A DNA stretch of 64,000 bases from Metarhizium brunneum (Eukaryota; Ascomycota; Sordariomycetes; Hypocreales; Clavicipitaceae), in NCBI RefSeq assembly GCF_013426205.1, contig NC_089424.1, positions 4,092,001 to 4,156,000 of the forward strand, in the 5' to 3' direction. The notes under the pieces were generated by a model. That model was not told the DNA's origin, made no database searches, and saw nothing but the letters and a program-made list of their open reading frames with translations. A program made the position numbers and the translations under genes. Below, piece after piece: positions 9,729 to 19,528 of this stretch; within the stretch, counting starts at the first letter, position 1, and each line of letters begins with the position of its first letter.

Positions 9729-11348
9729 ATGAGAGACATCACGGCAGACGTTGTCATTGTCGGTGCCGGGTTTTCAGGATGCCTATCCCTGCATCACATG
9801 AGGATCCGGGGCTTTTCTGCCAAGATAATCGAGGCACAGGGTGATTTCGGTGGGGTTTGGAATTTGAATCGGTATCCTGGAGTTCGAGTCGATTGCGAAG
9901 TACCATCCTACCAGCTTACGAGTCCAGAGATATTCCGGGACTTTTCTTTCAACGACTTCTATCCAACGGGGGACGATCTACGCAACTACTTTAATCATAT
10001 TGATGAAAGATGGAACCTTCGAGAAGACTCCATTTTCAATCAAAGGGTTACAGGAGCCAACTACGACGACAAAACCAAACAATGGCGGCTCACCACAAAC
10101 AAAGGATTAACTGCCACTGCGAGGTTTGTTATTTTCGCAGTCGGAACAACCATCAAAGCCCACGTTCCCGAGTTTCCCAACTTGAACACTTTCCAGGGGC
10201 GGATAATTCAGCCGTCGTCTTGGCCAGAGCAGCTCGACTTGGATGGAAAGAGGATTGGAGTCATCGGCCAAGGTGCATCAGGTGTACAAGTATTTGAGCA
10301 ACTGGCTGGCCAAGGACATGATGTCACAGTTTTTGTTCGAACGCCCCCGGTGGCAGTTCCCCTGAAGAATCGTCGAATCACGGAAGCAGAGCACAAAGAA
10401 CTCAAGACGCAACACGAAGCCAACCCCACCAGAAGCAAATACGGCGACGAAGCAGGGTATCCCTACATTCCGTACCCCAAGTCTCTCCATGATGAATCGC
10501 CAGCCCAGAATCAAGCCCTTATGGAAAAGTTGTGGAAGCATGGCGGCGTAGGCATCTTTGCATGCAACTACGTTGATGTGACGACAGACGTGGGGGCGAA
10601 CAGGGCTTTCTATGACTTTTGGGTGGACAAGACTCGGATCAGAATGGCGGATGAAGTCAAGAAGAACATCTTGGCCCCCTTGCGGATGGTGCAGCCCCCG
10701 GGCACGAAGAGATGGCTGACCGAGGAGAACTACTACGAGCTCATGGATGGATCGAATGTCACCCTCGTCAACCTTCTCAAAACCCCAATCAAAGAGTTCG
10801 CTGCCAACGGCATAGTTACGTCAGATATCGAAGAGGCTGCAAGCAAAACGTTGCACGAGCTTGATGTTGTCATTATGGCTACGGGGTACGATTCTCTCAC
10901 CGGGAGCTTATACGACATGAATATTACCGACAAGCATGGCCAGACGCTACAAGAGAAGTGGGCAAACGGCGTTCGCACAAGCCTTGGTATGATGGTCCCC
11001 GGCATGCCCAACGCCTTTATTTTGTACGGCCCGCAAGCACCAACTTCACTGACGACGGCGCCACCCTTTGTTGAATTGCAAGTGGAGTGGATTGACAAGT
11101 TATTGGACAAGATGGAAAAGGACAACATTGCAAGTGTAGAGCCCACCGAATTAGAAGCAGACGATTGGTACCGAAAACTGCGATCCACCTTTGATCTTTC
11201 ACTTTGTAGCAAATGGCCCTCCTGGTGGGTTGGGTCGAATATCCCTGGCAAGAGACAGGAACCGCTGATATGGTTTGGCGGAGTGAAAGCTTGGGCGTTG
11301 GAATACAGTGAAGCGCTCGACGACTGGTCACGCTTTCATACTGAGTAA
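9729..11348 (+). CDS. FAD-dependent Baeyer-Villiger-type monooxygenase
   Basis: Single exon, 539 residues, complete. Enzymes of this class use FAD and NADPH to insert oxygen next to a ketone, or to oxygenate N or S atoms. The FAD Rossmann motif GAGFSG is at residues 12-17. The BVMO motif around GGVWNLNRYPGVRVD follows near residue 38. The second (NADPH) Rossmann motif is GQGASG, and ATGYD lies near the C-terminus. The signature FxGxxxHxxxW[PD] is present as FQGRIIQPSSWP, with Gln 161 where His is usual. Length fits cyclohexanone-monooxygenase-like proteins. There is no biosynthetic cluster around it, so the substrate is unknown. Cytosolic location is inferred from the absence of a signal peptide. 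Confidence 0.88.
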   Translation: MRDITADVVIVGAGFSGCLSLHHMRIRGFSAKIIEAQGDFGGVWNLNRYPGVRVDCEVPSYQLTSPEIFRDFSFNDFYPTGDDLRNYFNHIDERWNLREDSIFNQRVTGANYDDKTKQWRLTTNKGLTATARFVIFAVGTTIKAHVPEFPNLNTFQGRIIQPSSWPEQLDLDGKRIGVIGQGASGVQVFEQLAGQGHDVTVFVRTPPVAVPLKNRRITEAEHKELKTQHEANPTRSKYGDEAGYPYIPYPKSLHDESPAQNQALMEKLWKHGGVGIFACNYVDVTTDVGANRAFYDFWVDKTRIRMADEVKKNILAPLRMVQPPGTKRWLTEENYYELMDGSNVTLVNLLKTPIKEFAANGIVTSDIEEAASKTLHELDVVIMATGYDSLTGSLYDMNITDKHGQTLQEKWANGVRTSLGMMVPGMPNAFILYGPQAPTSLTTAPPFVELQVEWIDKLLDKMEKDNIASVEPTELEADDWYRKLRSTFDLSLCSKWPSWWVGSNIPGKRQEPLIWFGGVKAWALEYSEALDDWSRFHTE

Positions 11349-11905
11349 TGAGAGGTGATGCTATGAGTTGAGTTGAAGAGTATGGTTCAGTCCCATGCCC
11401 ACAATCGCAGACTTTAAAGCAGTGCCATTTTGTACATTTGAAGTTGGGACAATAGTCACGAGTAGATTACCAAGTGCCAATCTTTGCGAAAGCTTTCGGG
11501 CATACGCTTCCATACCAGGGTGTTTGACCATGGTCGGATCTGCTGCCAGTGAACATGAACATCTAACCCTAACCCTACGCCTCGATAGAAAATTGACCAG
11601 ACTGACCAGACATCTGTTAGGGCCCCATTCCCCGCATTCTAGCGCCTGGCCGTTATAACGTTGACGGCGTCTCCCTGCACATGTGGACATCTGGAATCAT
11701 TTGATGTGCCGCGCCCCGCTAAACGGCCCAGAATGTCAGGCCTAGTGGTGCAATTGACTTGATTGAAACACATGGTCTGTGCACCGCAGATGTCTCCACC
11801 TCGAGACTTTCGTCACATCCAAACGCGCTCCGCGTCTTCCAACCCAGCCATCAACCAGCCAATTCTGCATGTGCTCCCACCGCCAGGCCATTGCGGTTTC
11901 CAAAT
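11349..11905. other. Intergenic, RTT109 promoter region
   Basis: No gene seen. It contains the telomere-like repeat at 11563-11577. Confidence 0.5.
11563..11577. repeat. Short telomere-like repeat (CCCTAA type)
   Basis: CTAACCCTAACCCTA, about two and a half units of the common fungal telomere repeat, 330 bp upstream of RTT109. It is too short to be a telomere. It could be a telobox-type promoter element. Confidence 0.5.
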
Positions 11906-13504
11906 ATGACGACTCTAATAGACCCAGCCGGCGGCGACACCAGCCTAATAAACCGTCTACGCCCCGTGCTTCCCAAGGACATACCCTTCGTTGTCCACCA
12001 CGTCTCAACACCCCCATGGAAGACGGATGCCATCTACTCTGCACCGCCCAACCGACGACCCGATCGAACCTACTGCGAGAACCACTTCCTCACCGTGTCA
12101 ATCGACATCCCGCATAGTGGCGAGCCGTCACAAAACGGTACAGAGCCCAACAAACAGGTCATCGTGTTTGGCATCGAGATCTTCATCTACACAACTGCCC
12201 ATTCAACGACGCTGTTTGTTTCCAAAGCCGATTCCACCGGCTACCTGCCCTTGTTGAACCTGCCCAAGGGAACACCGAGTCCCATCCGCGGAGTGTGCGC
12301 CACATTCATCGAGCACCTCGTCGGTGCGCGGAGACGTCAAGGCATTCCCTTCATCGTCAGCCTCTTCGCAAGATCGCAAGGCCAATACCTTTTCCCAGGG
12401 AGCATCGACCACGGAGCCAAGCACGTACTCGACGACCGGGCACTAGTGAGGTGGTGGTGCCGCGTGCTCGATCCGCTCATCACATCTCCCCCAGACAAAG
12501 GCACCACGTGGAAGAATGCAAAAGGCTACCTGATCATTCCCGGCCTAGACACCCACGAGACGCGAGCCTTTGTCCCTCGCACCGCAGCGGCCGCATCATC
12601 ATGGGCCCTCACGCACCCCCTCGAACGAATATCCCATTACACCCGAGAATACGACTGGGTCCCGCCGCGGTGCCTCATCCCCCGGTTTCCAGATGACCCC
12701 AAGTCCCGCTTCCGCGACGAACTAGACGAAGAGGCCGGGCAATCCGGCGCCATGAAGGCCGCCGGCAGCTGGAAGACGGTCAAGACGCTAGACGTCTTTT
12801 GGGACATGATGGCCTTTAGACAGGAATGCTCGAGCGGTAGGATGACGGGCTTCATCTGGGTCGTCTTTGACAACGAAGCGCCCGCCGGGGCCGTACAGGG
12901 CGAGCCCTCGTCCGCAATGCCTCGGGCGCCGTTCCCCAATCTTGGTAGACCTTTCCCTCCCAGGGCAAATAAATTCGAAAAGTATGCGAGAAGCAAATCA
13001 CAACGGAAAAAGTCCAAGTTGAAAGGACCCATCCAACCCCGCCAGCCACGGGCCAAGACGGGACAAAGAAATTATCTCCTCAAGACGCCGATTCGAAGCC
13101 CGTATTACTACTGGCCTGTCCAAGGCCGGGGATCCCGCATCATCAATGAATCCTCGTACAAGCGCGCTGTAGAAATGATGCTGCGTTTGGACTTTTCCAC
13201 CGCAGACAAGGCAGTCGCTAGCTCTCGGCGATGGACGAGTGAGGTTGGTTTTGGTAGTGACTGGGGACAGACAGTAGTGGGCGCGCAGGATCCGCCAACT
13301 CTTGCTGCAGGGGACGGTGAGGGCGAGGCAGGAGATCTATCGGGGCTAGTTAAGAGGAAGAGGGCAGATACAACGGACGGGGGGGCAGTAAATGTTCTTG
13401 GAGCAGGGCTCGTAAAGAAGAAGGCCAAGGCGGAGGATGACGCGCCTCAAGTTAATCTTTTAACATCTGGATTGGTAAGAAAGAAGCCCAAGGCTGGAGA
13501 CTGA
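11906..13504 (+). CDS. RTT109: Histone acetyltransferase Rtt109 (H3 K56)
   Basis: Single exon, 532 residues from the ATG at 11906; the frame is open further upstream but only without an ATG. Rtt109 is the fungal-specific enzyme that acetylates histone H3 Lys56 (and Lys9) on new histones, with chaperones Asf1 and Vps75, in the nucleus during replication and repair. Family landmarks seen: PKDIPFVVHHVSTPP near the N-terminus, the ENHFLTVSIDI and VFGIEIFIYTT strands, FARSQGQYLFPGS, RALVRWWCRVLDPL, AKGYLIIPGLD, and RFPDDPKSRFRDEL followed by WDMMAFRQECSSGRMTGF. The C-terminal tail is Lys-rich and carries three copies of a GLV[KR][KR]K motif, probably nuclear localisation or chaperone contacts. It ends tail-to-tail with the dehydrogenase gene, 117 bp away. 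Confidence 0.93.
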   Translation: MTTLIDPAGGDTSLINRLRPVLPKDIPFVVHHVSTPPWKTDAIYSAPPNRRPDRTYCENHFLTVSIDIPHSGEPSQNGTEPNKQVIVFGIEIFIYTTAHSTTLFVSKADSTGYLPLLNLPKGTPSPIRGVCATFIEHLVGARRRQGIPFIVSLFARSQGQYLFPGSIDHGAKHVLDDRALVRWWCRVLDPLITSPPDKGTTWKNAKGYLIIPGLDTHETRAFVPRTAAAASSWALTHPLERISHYTREYDWVPPRCLIPRFPDDPKSRFRDELDEEAGQSGAMKAAGSWKTVKTLDVFWDMMAFRQECSSGRMTGFIWVVFDNEAPAGAVQGEPSSAMPRAPFPNLGRPFPPRANKFEKYARSKSQRKKSKLKGPIQPRQPRAKTGQRNYLLKTPIRSPYYYWPVQGRGSRIINESSYKRAVEMMLRLDFSTADKAVASSRRWTSEVGFGSDWGQTVVGAQDPPTLAAGDGEGEAGDLSGLVKRKRADTTDGGAVNVLGAGLVKKKAKAEDDAPQVNLLTSGLVRKKPKAGD

Positions 13505-13621
13505 TTGATTCAATGACTGGACGTTGGACATGATGAACGTAATGGGTTTGCGAGGAGTTGGAGCGGGTTGTATTATATACTAGCAATGTACCATATTGTA
13601 CTTGTATAGAAGTCATTTGAT

Positions 13622-14838
13622 TCATCTCTTCAAGTGGCCCAAATTAACAGCAGACAAGGCCGGACCGCCACCCAAGACGGCCAAGACGTTGCGCATACTC
13701 AACTCCTCGAATGCCGCATGCGTCTCTACCGTTCCGCCGCCATTGTGGCAGGTCAGCATCGCTCTGCCCTCTGCGGCAAGCTTCTTCAGTCCCTCGTGAA
13801 CATGTGGTTCATTGGCATGCACGTCCAACGCTACGGAGCTGAGCCGCTGCGACTCCAGCGCGGCCACCAAGTCATCTTCGTTGACCAACGCGCCTCTTGA
13901 GACATTGACAAATCTCCCACCTTGGCGGAAATGCTTCAACGTGGACGCATTAATCATTGTCTCGCCACCGAATCCAACAGGTGTGCACAATACGACACAG
14001 TCAGCAGTTTCGAGCAACGACTCCAACGACTCGTGAAACCTGGCGGAGACGGCGCCCTCGACCGTGGCAGACTTGCGCTCAATGTCAAAGTAGTGAATCT
14101 CCATGGCGAATCCGAGGCGGCACCTCGTAGCTACGCGCTGGCCGATATTTCCCAGGCCGACGACGCCAAGAATGCGGTCTCGCAGGTTATGGCATTGGGC
14201 GGGTGAGTCGAGGTGGCAGTCTGCGAACGCAGACGGCGAAGCGGCCGTCGCGGCCGCCATGCACCAGGGTATATAGCGGAACGTGGAGATGATCATGGCG
14301 ACGGCCAAGTCGGCCACTGCGTCGGCCGAGGCCGTTCCTCCATTGCAGTAGACGATGCCTGCGAAGCGTCAGCAGCGCTCCCCCTCGTGTACATGCATGC
14401 ATGCAGATGCCACTCGCCTCGTTCGCCCAACAACTTGGTGTCGACCCAGTCATATCCCGTGCCCGCGCTCGCAAATACCCTCACGCTCTCCGGCAGCAGG
14501 GCGATCAACTCCCCGTCCCACTGGCCCATCTCACCGCCTGTCCGCCAAAACGGCCGGAAAATGGCCTGGAAGCTGCCCCATTTCCCGTCTCTCAGGTTCT
14601 GGATAAAGGGCGCTCGCTCGCGCTCTGCCGCCGACGGCCGAACGACTTCATACTGCGATGACAAGACGTCGTGTGTATCTGGATTGAAGCGAATCGGGTC
14701 GCCGAGATGCAGGACCCGCGGCTTGGGTGTGCATGTTGCAGCGGTGCTGAGCAGCGTCGGGTGGCGAAGCGGATGGGGGACAGGCGATCCCGAGCGGGGT
14801 GTTGAGCCCGGTACAGGCGTGTTGTAGGGCTCGGCCAT
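13622..14838 (-). CDS. D-isomer-specific 2-hydroxyacid dehydrogenase
   Basis: Two exons, 14838-14418 and 14358-13622, joined across a 59 bp GC-AG intron (GCGAGT donor, GCTGAC branch site, CGCAG acceptor); this join restores the expected GI-VYCNGGTASADAVADL sequence without a frame break. The product is about 385 residues and reduces 2-oxoacids to D-2-hydroxyacids with NAD(P)H. Seen: SAGTGYDWVD at the start of the cofactor region, the Rossmann motif GLGNIG, VNVSRGALVNEDDL, and the catalytic set with Glu in VHANEP and His in TCHNGGG. It most resembles fungal D-mandelate/glyoxylate-reductase-like members. The substrate cannot be told from sequence. No signal peptide. Confidence 0.88.
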
Positions 14839-15628
14839 GGTTGTGAGAAGCCGCCGAGACGTCGACTGGTGTTCACGGTTGATGTCGGGGCATGCAAAGT
14901 GAAGGATTCAATGTTGATATTCGGGAAACATCAGGAGACGCCACGCCGCCTAATGTCATGTGCTGTCAATAAGTCAAGGTCAGTCAAGGAAGGCGCGGCC
15001 TCTGCTTTTACCCCCACCGGCAACCGAACGACCCCCACGGACGAACGCGGATGCCGATGCTGGTGTTGGGGATAATTGATGTGCAACACGCAGCCGCGAA
15101 ATCGGCGCGCCGTGGCGCCGAGGAAACCAGTTCTCATGCTGCACTATGACTGCCGAGTCGTGACAGGCTGGATAGAGTCGTCGAGCGTGATGTGTGCGAT
15201 AGTGGCGGAACTGGGGCGTGCGACTCACCTTTTCTTCCCGGATGTTACGCAGAACAAAGACACTTTCGGAGCATTGGTGATTCTGTCTTGATCATGTCAA
15301 GTCGTACGGGGTCAGTCCGAAAGACGGGGGCATCTCTGTAAGACATGGTATTTGATACCATTGGCAGGATCTCCGCTTTGAACTCCCTCAGCTGCTCGGC
15401 GACTTTGCCGAACGTGTGAGTAATTATATCAGAAGCTTTAACATCGGGGGCATTCAAAGGAAAATATACACGGTTGAATTGAATACTACATGCAGGTAAA
15501 TACGCTGGAGCGTTTGTCCACACCCTAGAGCCAACATGCAGGTTGCCCGACTGCCCAAATGCCGCAATTCACGCTCAGTCCCAACCCAGGTAATTTACGG
15601 CCTCGGCGATCCCCTCGATATTCCAAGT
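14839..15628. other. Intergenic; one unassigned open frame
   Basis: A minus-strand frame at 15523-15245 (92 codons) encodes a helical-looking peptide containing FGKVAEQLREFKAEILPM. It has no signal peptide and no family I know. It may be a relic or chance. Nothing else is seen. Confidence 0.35.
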
Positions 15629-15955
15629 TTAGAGGAGCCTGTTCAGCGTAGCAACAATTTGCTCAAGTTCCTGGTTTGCCTTGGCAATCGCCGTATCGAA
15701 CGATTGCACATCCTGCTGGATCGCGGCGCGGGCGGAGCCGCTCCAGCCGTCGACGGTGGATCTGACACGGCTATCGTAGCTTCTCTGAAGGTTCCGGAGC
15801 TGGCTGATTGTGCTTTGTGTTTGGGCCCTGAGGGCAGCAGCCTCGGCCGCGTTGAATTTGACGGTGGCTCGCTCGTCGAGTGTGGAATCCGGCACGGCTA
15901 CGGCACCAGCGGCCAGTGCGGTAGCGAAAACGGCGAAAAGACAAGAGACCTTCAT
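15629..15955 (-). CDS. Small secreted helical protein resembling the WXG100 fold
   Basis: Single exon, 108 residues, ATG at 15955. A clear signal peptide (MKVSCLFAVFATALAAGAVA) covers residues 1-20. The mature part of about 85 residues is almost all helix: a first helix rich in Ala/Gln/Leu (AAEAAALRAQTQSTIS), a turn carrying WSG near residue 70, then a second helix (QQDVQSFDTAIAKANQELE). Length, the central W-x-G turn between two helices and heptad-like spacing are those of bacterial WXG100 (ESAT-6-like) proteins. It has no cysteines, which is unusual for a small secreted fungal protein. The similarity is by pattern; convergence of a plain helical hairpin is possible. A longer plus-strand frame covers the same bases but has no signal peptide or motif. 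Confidence 0.62.
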   Translation of the reverse strand: MKVSCLFAVFATALAAGAVAVPDSTLDERATVKFNAAEAAALRAQTQSTISQLRNLQRSYDSRVRSTVDGWSGSARAAIQQDVQSFDTAIAKANQELEQIVATLNRLL

Positions 15956-16803
15956 TCTGAGATTCGTTTTTTTGAGGCCAATATAGATGTAAAGGTGCTT
16001 GAGACGTTTCAGGTAGCTCGTGCTTCTCTTTCGCGAGTGAAGATGGAGGAGAAGGGCATCGTGGAGTTGACGAGCTTAAATACGCCGCTTTCACCAAGCA
16101 TATACCTTGAAATCTAAAATTAGATGCTATACTTGGCTGAAGAATACAAGAACCCTGTAAATGTCACCATAAGAGGCCCTGCTCTTCCTCATCTCTGAGA
16201 ACGATTGGTTCATCCTAGAAGGGCAACATATTCAGCCGCCTCAGCCGCAAGCCTAACGAACATGCTGGCATAAGACCTAATGAGAAAAACGCGCACATCT
16301 TTCCCAAATAAGCAGTAACCTCCACTGCTATTCCCTGCACATCTCCAGCGCCCTTGTTTAAGGCTGCAAAAACATAAGCAATAGGCACAAACACGCGTAA
16401 CGACTATTTCAATGGTTAAGATGGACCTAAGTCTCTGCTGCGCTTCGACTTGTTCATGTGGAGAAACACGCATGTACAATTGGGCATCACTGTAGGTTTT
16501 ATTTAGCCTGCTATAAGCTATTTTCGGAACTCTAGGAACAACTCAGCATACATATATACTATTGGGCGCCTGGTATGTGTGCATTGCTCCAAACACAAGC
16601 AGCCCGTGCTTGGCAACGTGATGCCTCTGCGTATGAGACGGTCAACTGTATCAAGCCGACGTCTGAGAGCAATCTCCTTGATCACTTCAACTTCTAACTT
16701 GTCGAGTCGAAATCCTACCGCAGCCGATTCTCCGGTGGATGGGAATTAAAGACACAATAGCATGAAACGAATAAGCATCAGTGGGTACATGCTACGCCGT
16801 TCC
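15956..16803. other. Intergenic
   Basis: Upstream region of the small secreted gene and flank of a solo LTR. Nothing else recognised. Confidence 0.45.
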
Positions 16804-17052
16804 TGTGACAAGGGTTCAATACGGAAGCCTTGGAGCAAAAAGGGCTCAATTCAATAACAATCTCGAGGGGTCTCTATGGTCTTGAGTTGCTACGAGAGAA
16901 GAAGAGAAAGGTGACCGCCTTATATACATAAACGGAACGCCCGGGCCTAGGGCCCTTACCCGGGCGCGTATTTAAGCTGTGTAACTAATAAGTCCTGCAT
17001 TGGCGAAGTCCCTTTGTTGGGCTTCACGATCTTGGGCCTTTTCCGTGTAACA
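16804..17052 (+). mobile_element. Solo LTR, 249 bp, with 5 bp target duplication
   Basis: Starts TGTGACAAGGG and ends CCGTGTAACA, flanked by GTTCC at 16799-16803 and 17053-17057. It is clearly similar over its full length to the copy at 8102-8351 (opposite strand), with differences mostly C/T and G/A. No internal coding region. Confidence 0.87.
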
Positions 17053-18970
17053 GTTCCTTAAAACGTGTCAACCGGCCTCAGTGATGGGATTTCTTACGTA
17101 GTTAGTAGTACTTGCGCATGAATGAGTGCGGCTCGACGAATCAATAGTGCTGGCAAAATACTTGCCGTAATCACACCAACCAACTCGCTGATTGCCTTGG
17201 CCAGCAAACATGTACTGTCTCCAAACAGGAAACTCACCAGCTGACCAAGCACAGCGGATGGTGTCAATGCAACCCTTTCTCCGCTCTCGTTTGTGTTAAA
17301 ATTGGTATTAGCCTAGATTCACAATGGCAGAGAGGAGGCTGAGACGGAATAGTTAATCCGGCTCATAATTGACGTTACTGGGCCGATTCCGCTCAGCGCG
17401 CTGGACGTAGACAATGAGAGAGTCCTCTTTGCCACAAAGGCGTTGGAATTTATAAACTTCGCCTTGGGCGCGCAATTGACTTTGGTAAGGCTTGGTAGCC
17501 CCTGTGGGCAACTGGATGGTTCTTCTTGTGGCGTGGCATTAACTGTGCCTACCTGGCGCGATAGCCTCTTTGAGGGGCTGACGAAATTGGCTTCCTGGCG
17601 CATTGGCGAAAGTTATGCCATCAAAGTTTCTTTAGGTGACAGATCCGATAATGGCTCTATATGGAGTTTAAAACTGCCACTTTGCCCGTCGACCAGGTAT
17701 GACGCCGGGCTATTCAAGACTTTGAAACGGCCGGAAAATCACATGGTCGGAGTGGCTTTTCCATTCCCAACCTTGAATCGAAGTGGCTGCCAGCCTTGCC
17801 TGCCAACTCAAAGAAGCGGATTCGCCAACAGTTGAGCGGACCAACGGAAACGTAACAAGAAAGCCAATGTTTAAATGAGAGCCTCGCTTACTGTTAAAAG
17901 TAAAAGTTTACTGTCCCCGCATAAAGCGGAATAGGTCTGGTAGGCTCGATTTCGTCAATAAACTCCTGCGCTGCAGATCATGACTGCCAATGAAAAATAT
18001 GGCGTCAGGTCAGCTTGGTCAGCCAATCCTATTGCGATATCTGAGACACGGCTAGGTTTATCCCTTCGGAAGAGCAATCCCAAAAAATGGCTGGGATGTT
18101 TATTATTTGAACACGGCAAGAGGAAGTACCCCGACCGAGAATTTAAGACTCCGAAGCGTGGATGCAACAGAAATTTGCACATGAGAACTGCGCTGTTGAC
18201 CAGCAGATTGAATCATGCATCTCAGTCAAAGACACCAGCCCAAGGCCCGGCGGCATTGTAGCTTGGTCCGGTCACAGGCTATACATCCTACTGAGACCAT
18301 AAAGACTGGTAGTTTGCATCTGCCGTAGTCATTGTGCTTGGTTCCCGAGTCTGTCAAGCCCGAATATCTACCCTACGTTGCGTAAAAAGCTTTTCGCAAT
18401 TACAAATAAATACCAGCTTTGAATTGCTTTGCTCATCAAGAAGGCTAGAAAACGTATCAATAACCTGTTTGTGGAACGATGGGCAGGGCTTGGGAACTGT
18501 GGCTGGCTGAGCGCCTTGAAACGGCTTAGCAAATAAACCTTCAGCCTCCACTACGCCTTCAAGTTGTCATGGAAGCAAACAAATCATTTCGGTTACACAG
18601 ACGTCCAAGGTAAACGCTGGTAAATTCAATGTGCCTGTCGCGGTGGAAAGTGCTTTTTTGGCTGGGTGCGAATTCGAGCCTTAAAAAGTGGTGCGTGGCA
18701 CAAGTCTTGACTTCTGGCGCTGAGTTTCCCGAATATCCGGGCCGAGATGCATCAAATCCAAAGCGGGAAACGGGTTACACGGTTGCTACAGTCAACAGTG
18801 TAGTGGAACAAACGTAGGGTCTGGTAAGAGAATGATAAACAGAGACAAATTACTGCGGCCCTACAGAAATATAAATACAGGCCTTGTCGCCCGATAGAGG
18901 TTGTAATTTCACCCTTCATCAACTTGCATCTAGTTCCAACCTTGAAAACACGCCTAGAACATCTTTCACC
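17053..18970. other. Gene-poor stretch
   Basis: About 1.9 kb. Several overlapping open frames of 60-130 codons occur, none with a motif I recognise. The last 100 bp are the crystallin-like gene promoter. Confidence 0.4.
18870..18877 (+). promoter_or_regulatory. Putative TATA box of the crystallin-like gene
   Basis: TATAAATA followed by C, about 100 bp upstream of the ATG at 18971. Confidence 0.45.
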
Positions 18971-19528
18971 ATGCATTTTTGGGCTCTGCTTACCGCCGTA
19001 GTGGCGACGGTCGTCTCTGCGTTCCCGTTCGAGGCTGCAGAAGATACTGGGGTACGTAAATACCCTCTACCTAATTGATCGATGAGATTAATTTCATGTT
19101 ATTTCTAGGTTACACTTTACGAGCACGTCCACTTTGCCGGCCACCATTACACGATCCCGTCGATCAACCGCTGCTGGCCTGTTCCACAAACACTGTAGGC
19201 AGATAGACTTATCAAACAGGCAAGTTCATAGCTAACTGTCAAAAAAGAGACCGAAAGGTCTCCTCCGTAAGATTCTCCCGTTCAGGGGTAAGCTGTGGCG
19301 TTTTTAGGCAAGTGTAGATGTCGCTATATAATAATTCTGTTGCAGCTATAGCTAACAGCGTGTCTTAGAAACCGCTTCTGCATGCCCCCCGTGCTCTATG
19401 CGGGAATTCGGGAGACTATTCCCGACTTGAATCTAATTGGCATTGGTGATGAAGTTGGGTCTGTGTTTTGCTCTGGGATCAACAGAGATGATGCACTGAA
19501 TGAGCAGTGGGTCGACGAGTGGCTTTGA
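18971..19528 (+). CDS. Small secreted beta/gamma-crystallin-like protein
   Basis: Four exons: 18971-19051, 19109-19194, 19248-19307 and 19369-19528; introns 57, 53 and 61 bp, the last a GC-AG intron (GCAAGT). About 128 residues. Residues 1-17 are a signal peptide. The mature protein has the two-motif pattern of a beta/gamma-crystallin domain: VTLYEHVHFAGHHYTIP, an RCW turn, then KVSSVRFS...GVSCGVF, and a second half with VLYAG...IPDL...VGSVFCSG. Each exon is short, so without the introns the gene is easily missed. Single-domain secreted crystallin folds in microbes include killer-toxin-like and antimicrobial proteins, but function is not predictable here. The same module pattern occurs twice in the toxin at 51001-53624. 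Confidence 0.7.

Noticed and set aside
11563..11577. True telomere end
   Set aside because: Only about two and a half repeat units, with normal genes on both sides.
15536..16117. 193-codon plus-strand open frame
   Set aside because: It lies over the minus-strand secreted gene and lacks any signal peptide or motif; the minus frame has both.
17319..17835. Open frames on both strands (95 and 130 codons)
   Set aside because: No known motif; neither has a start context or neighbouring exon that decides between them.
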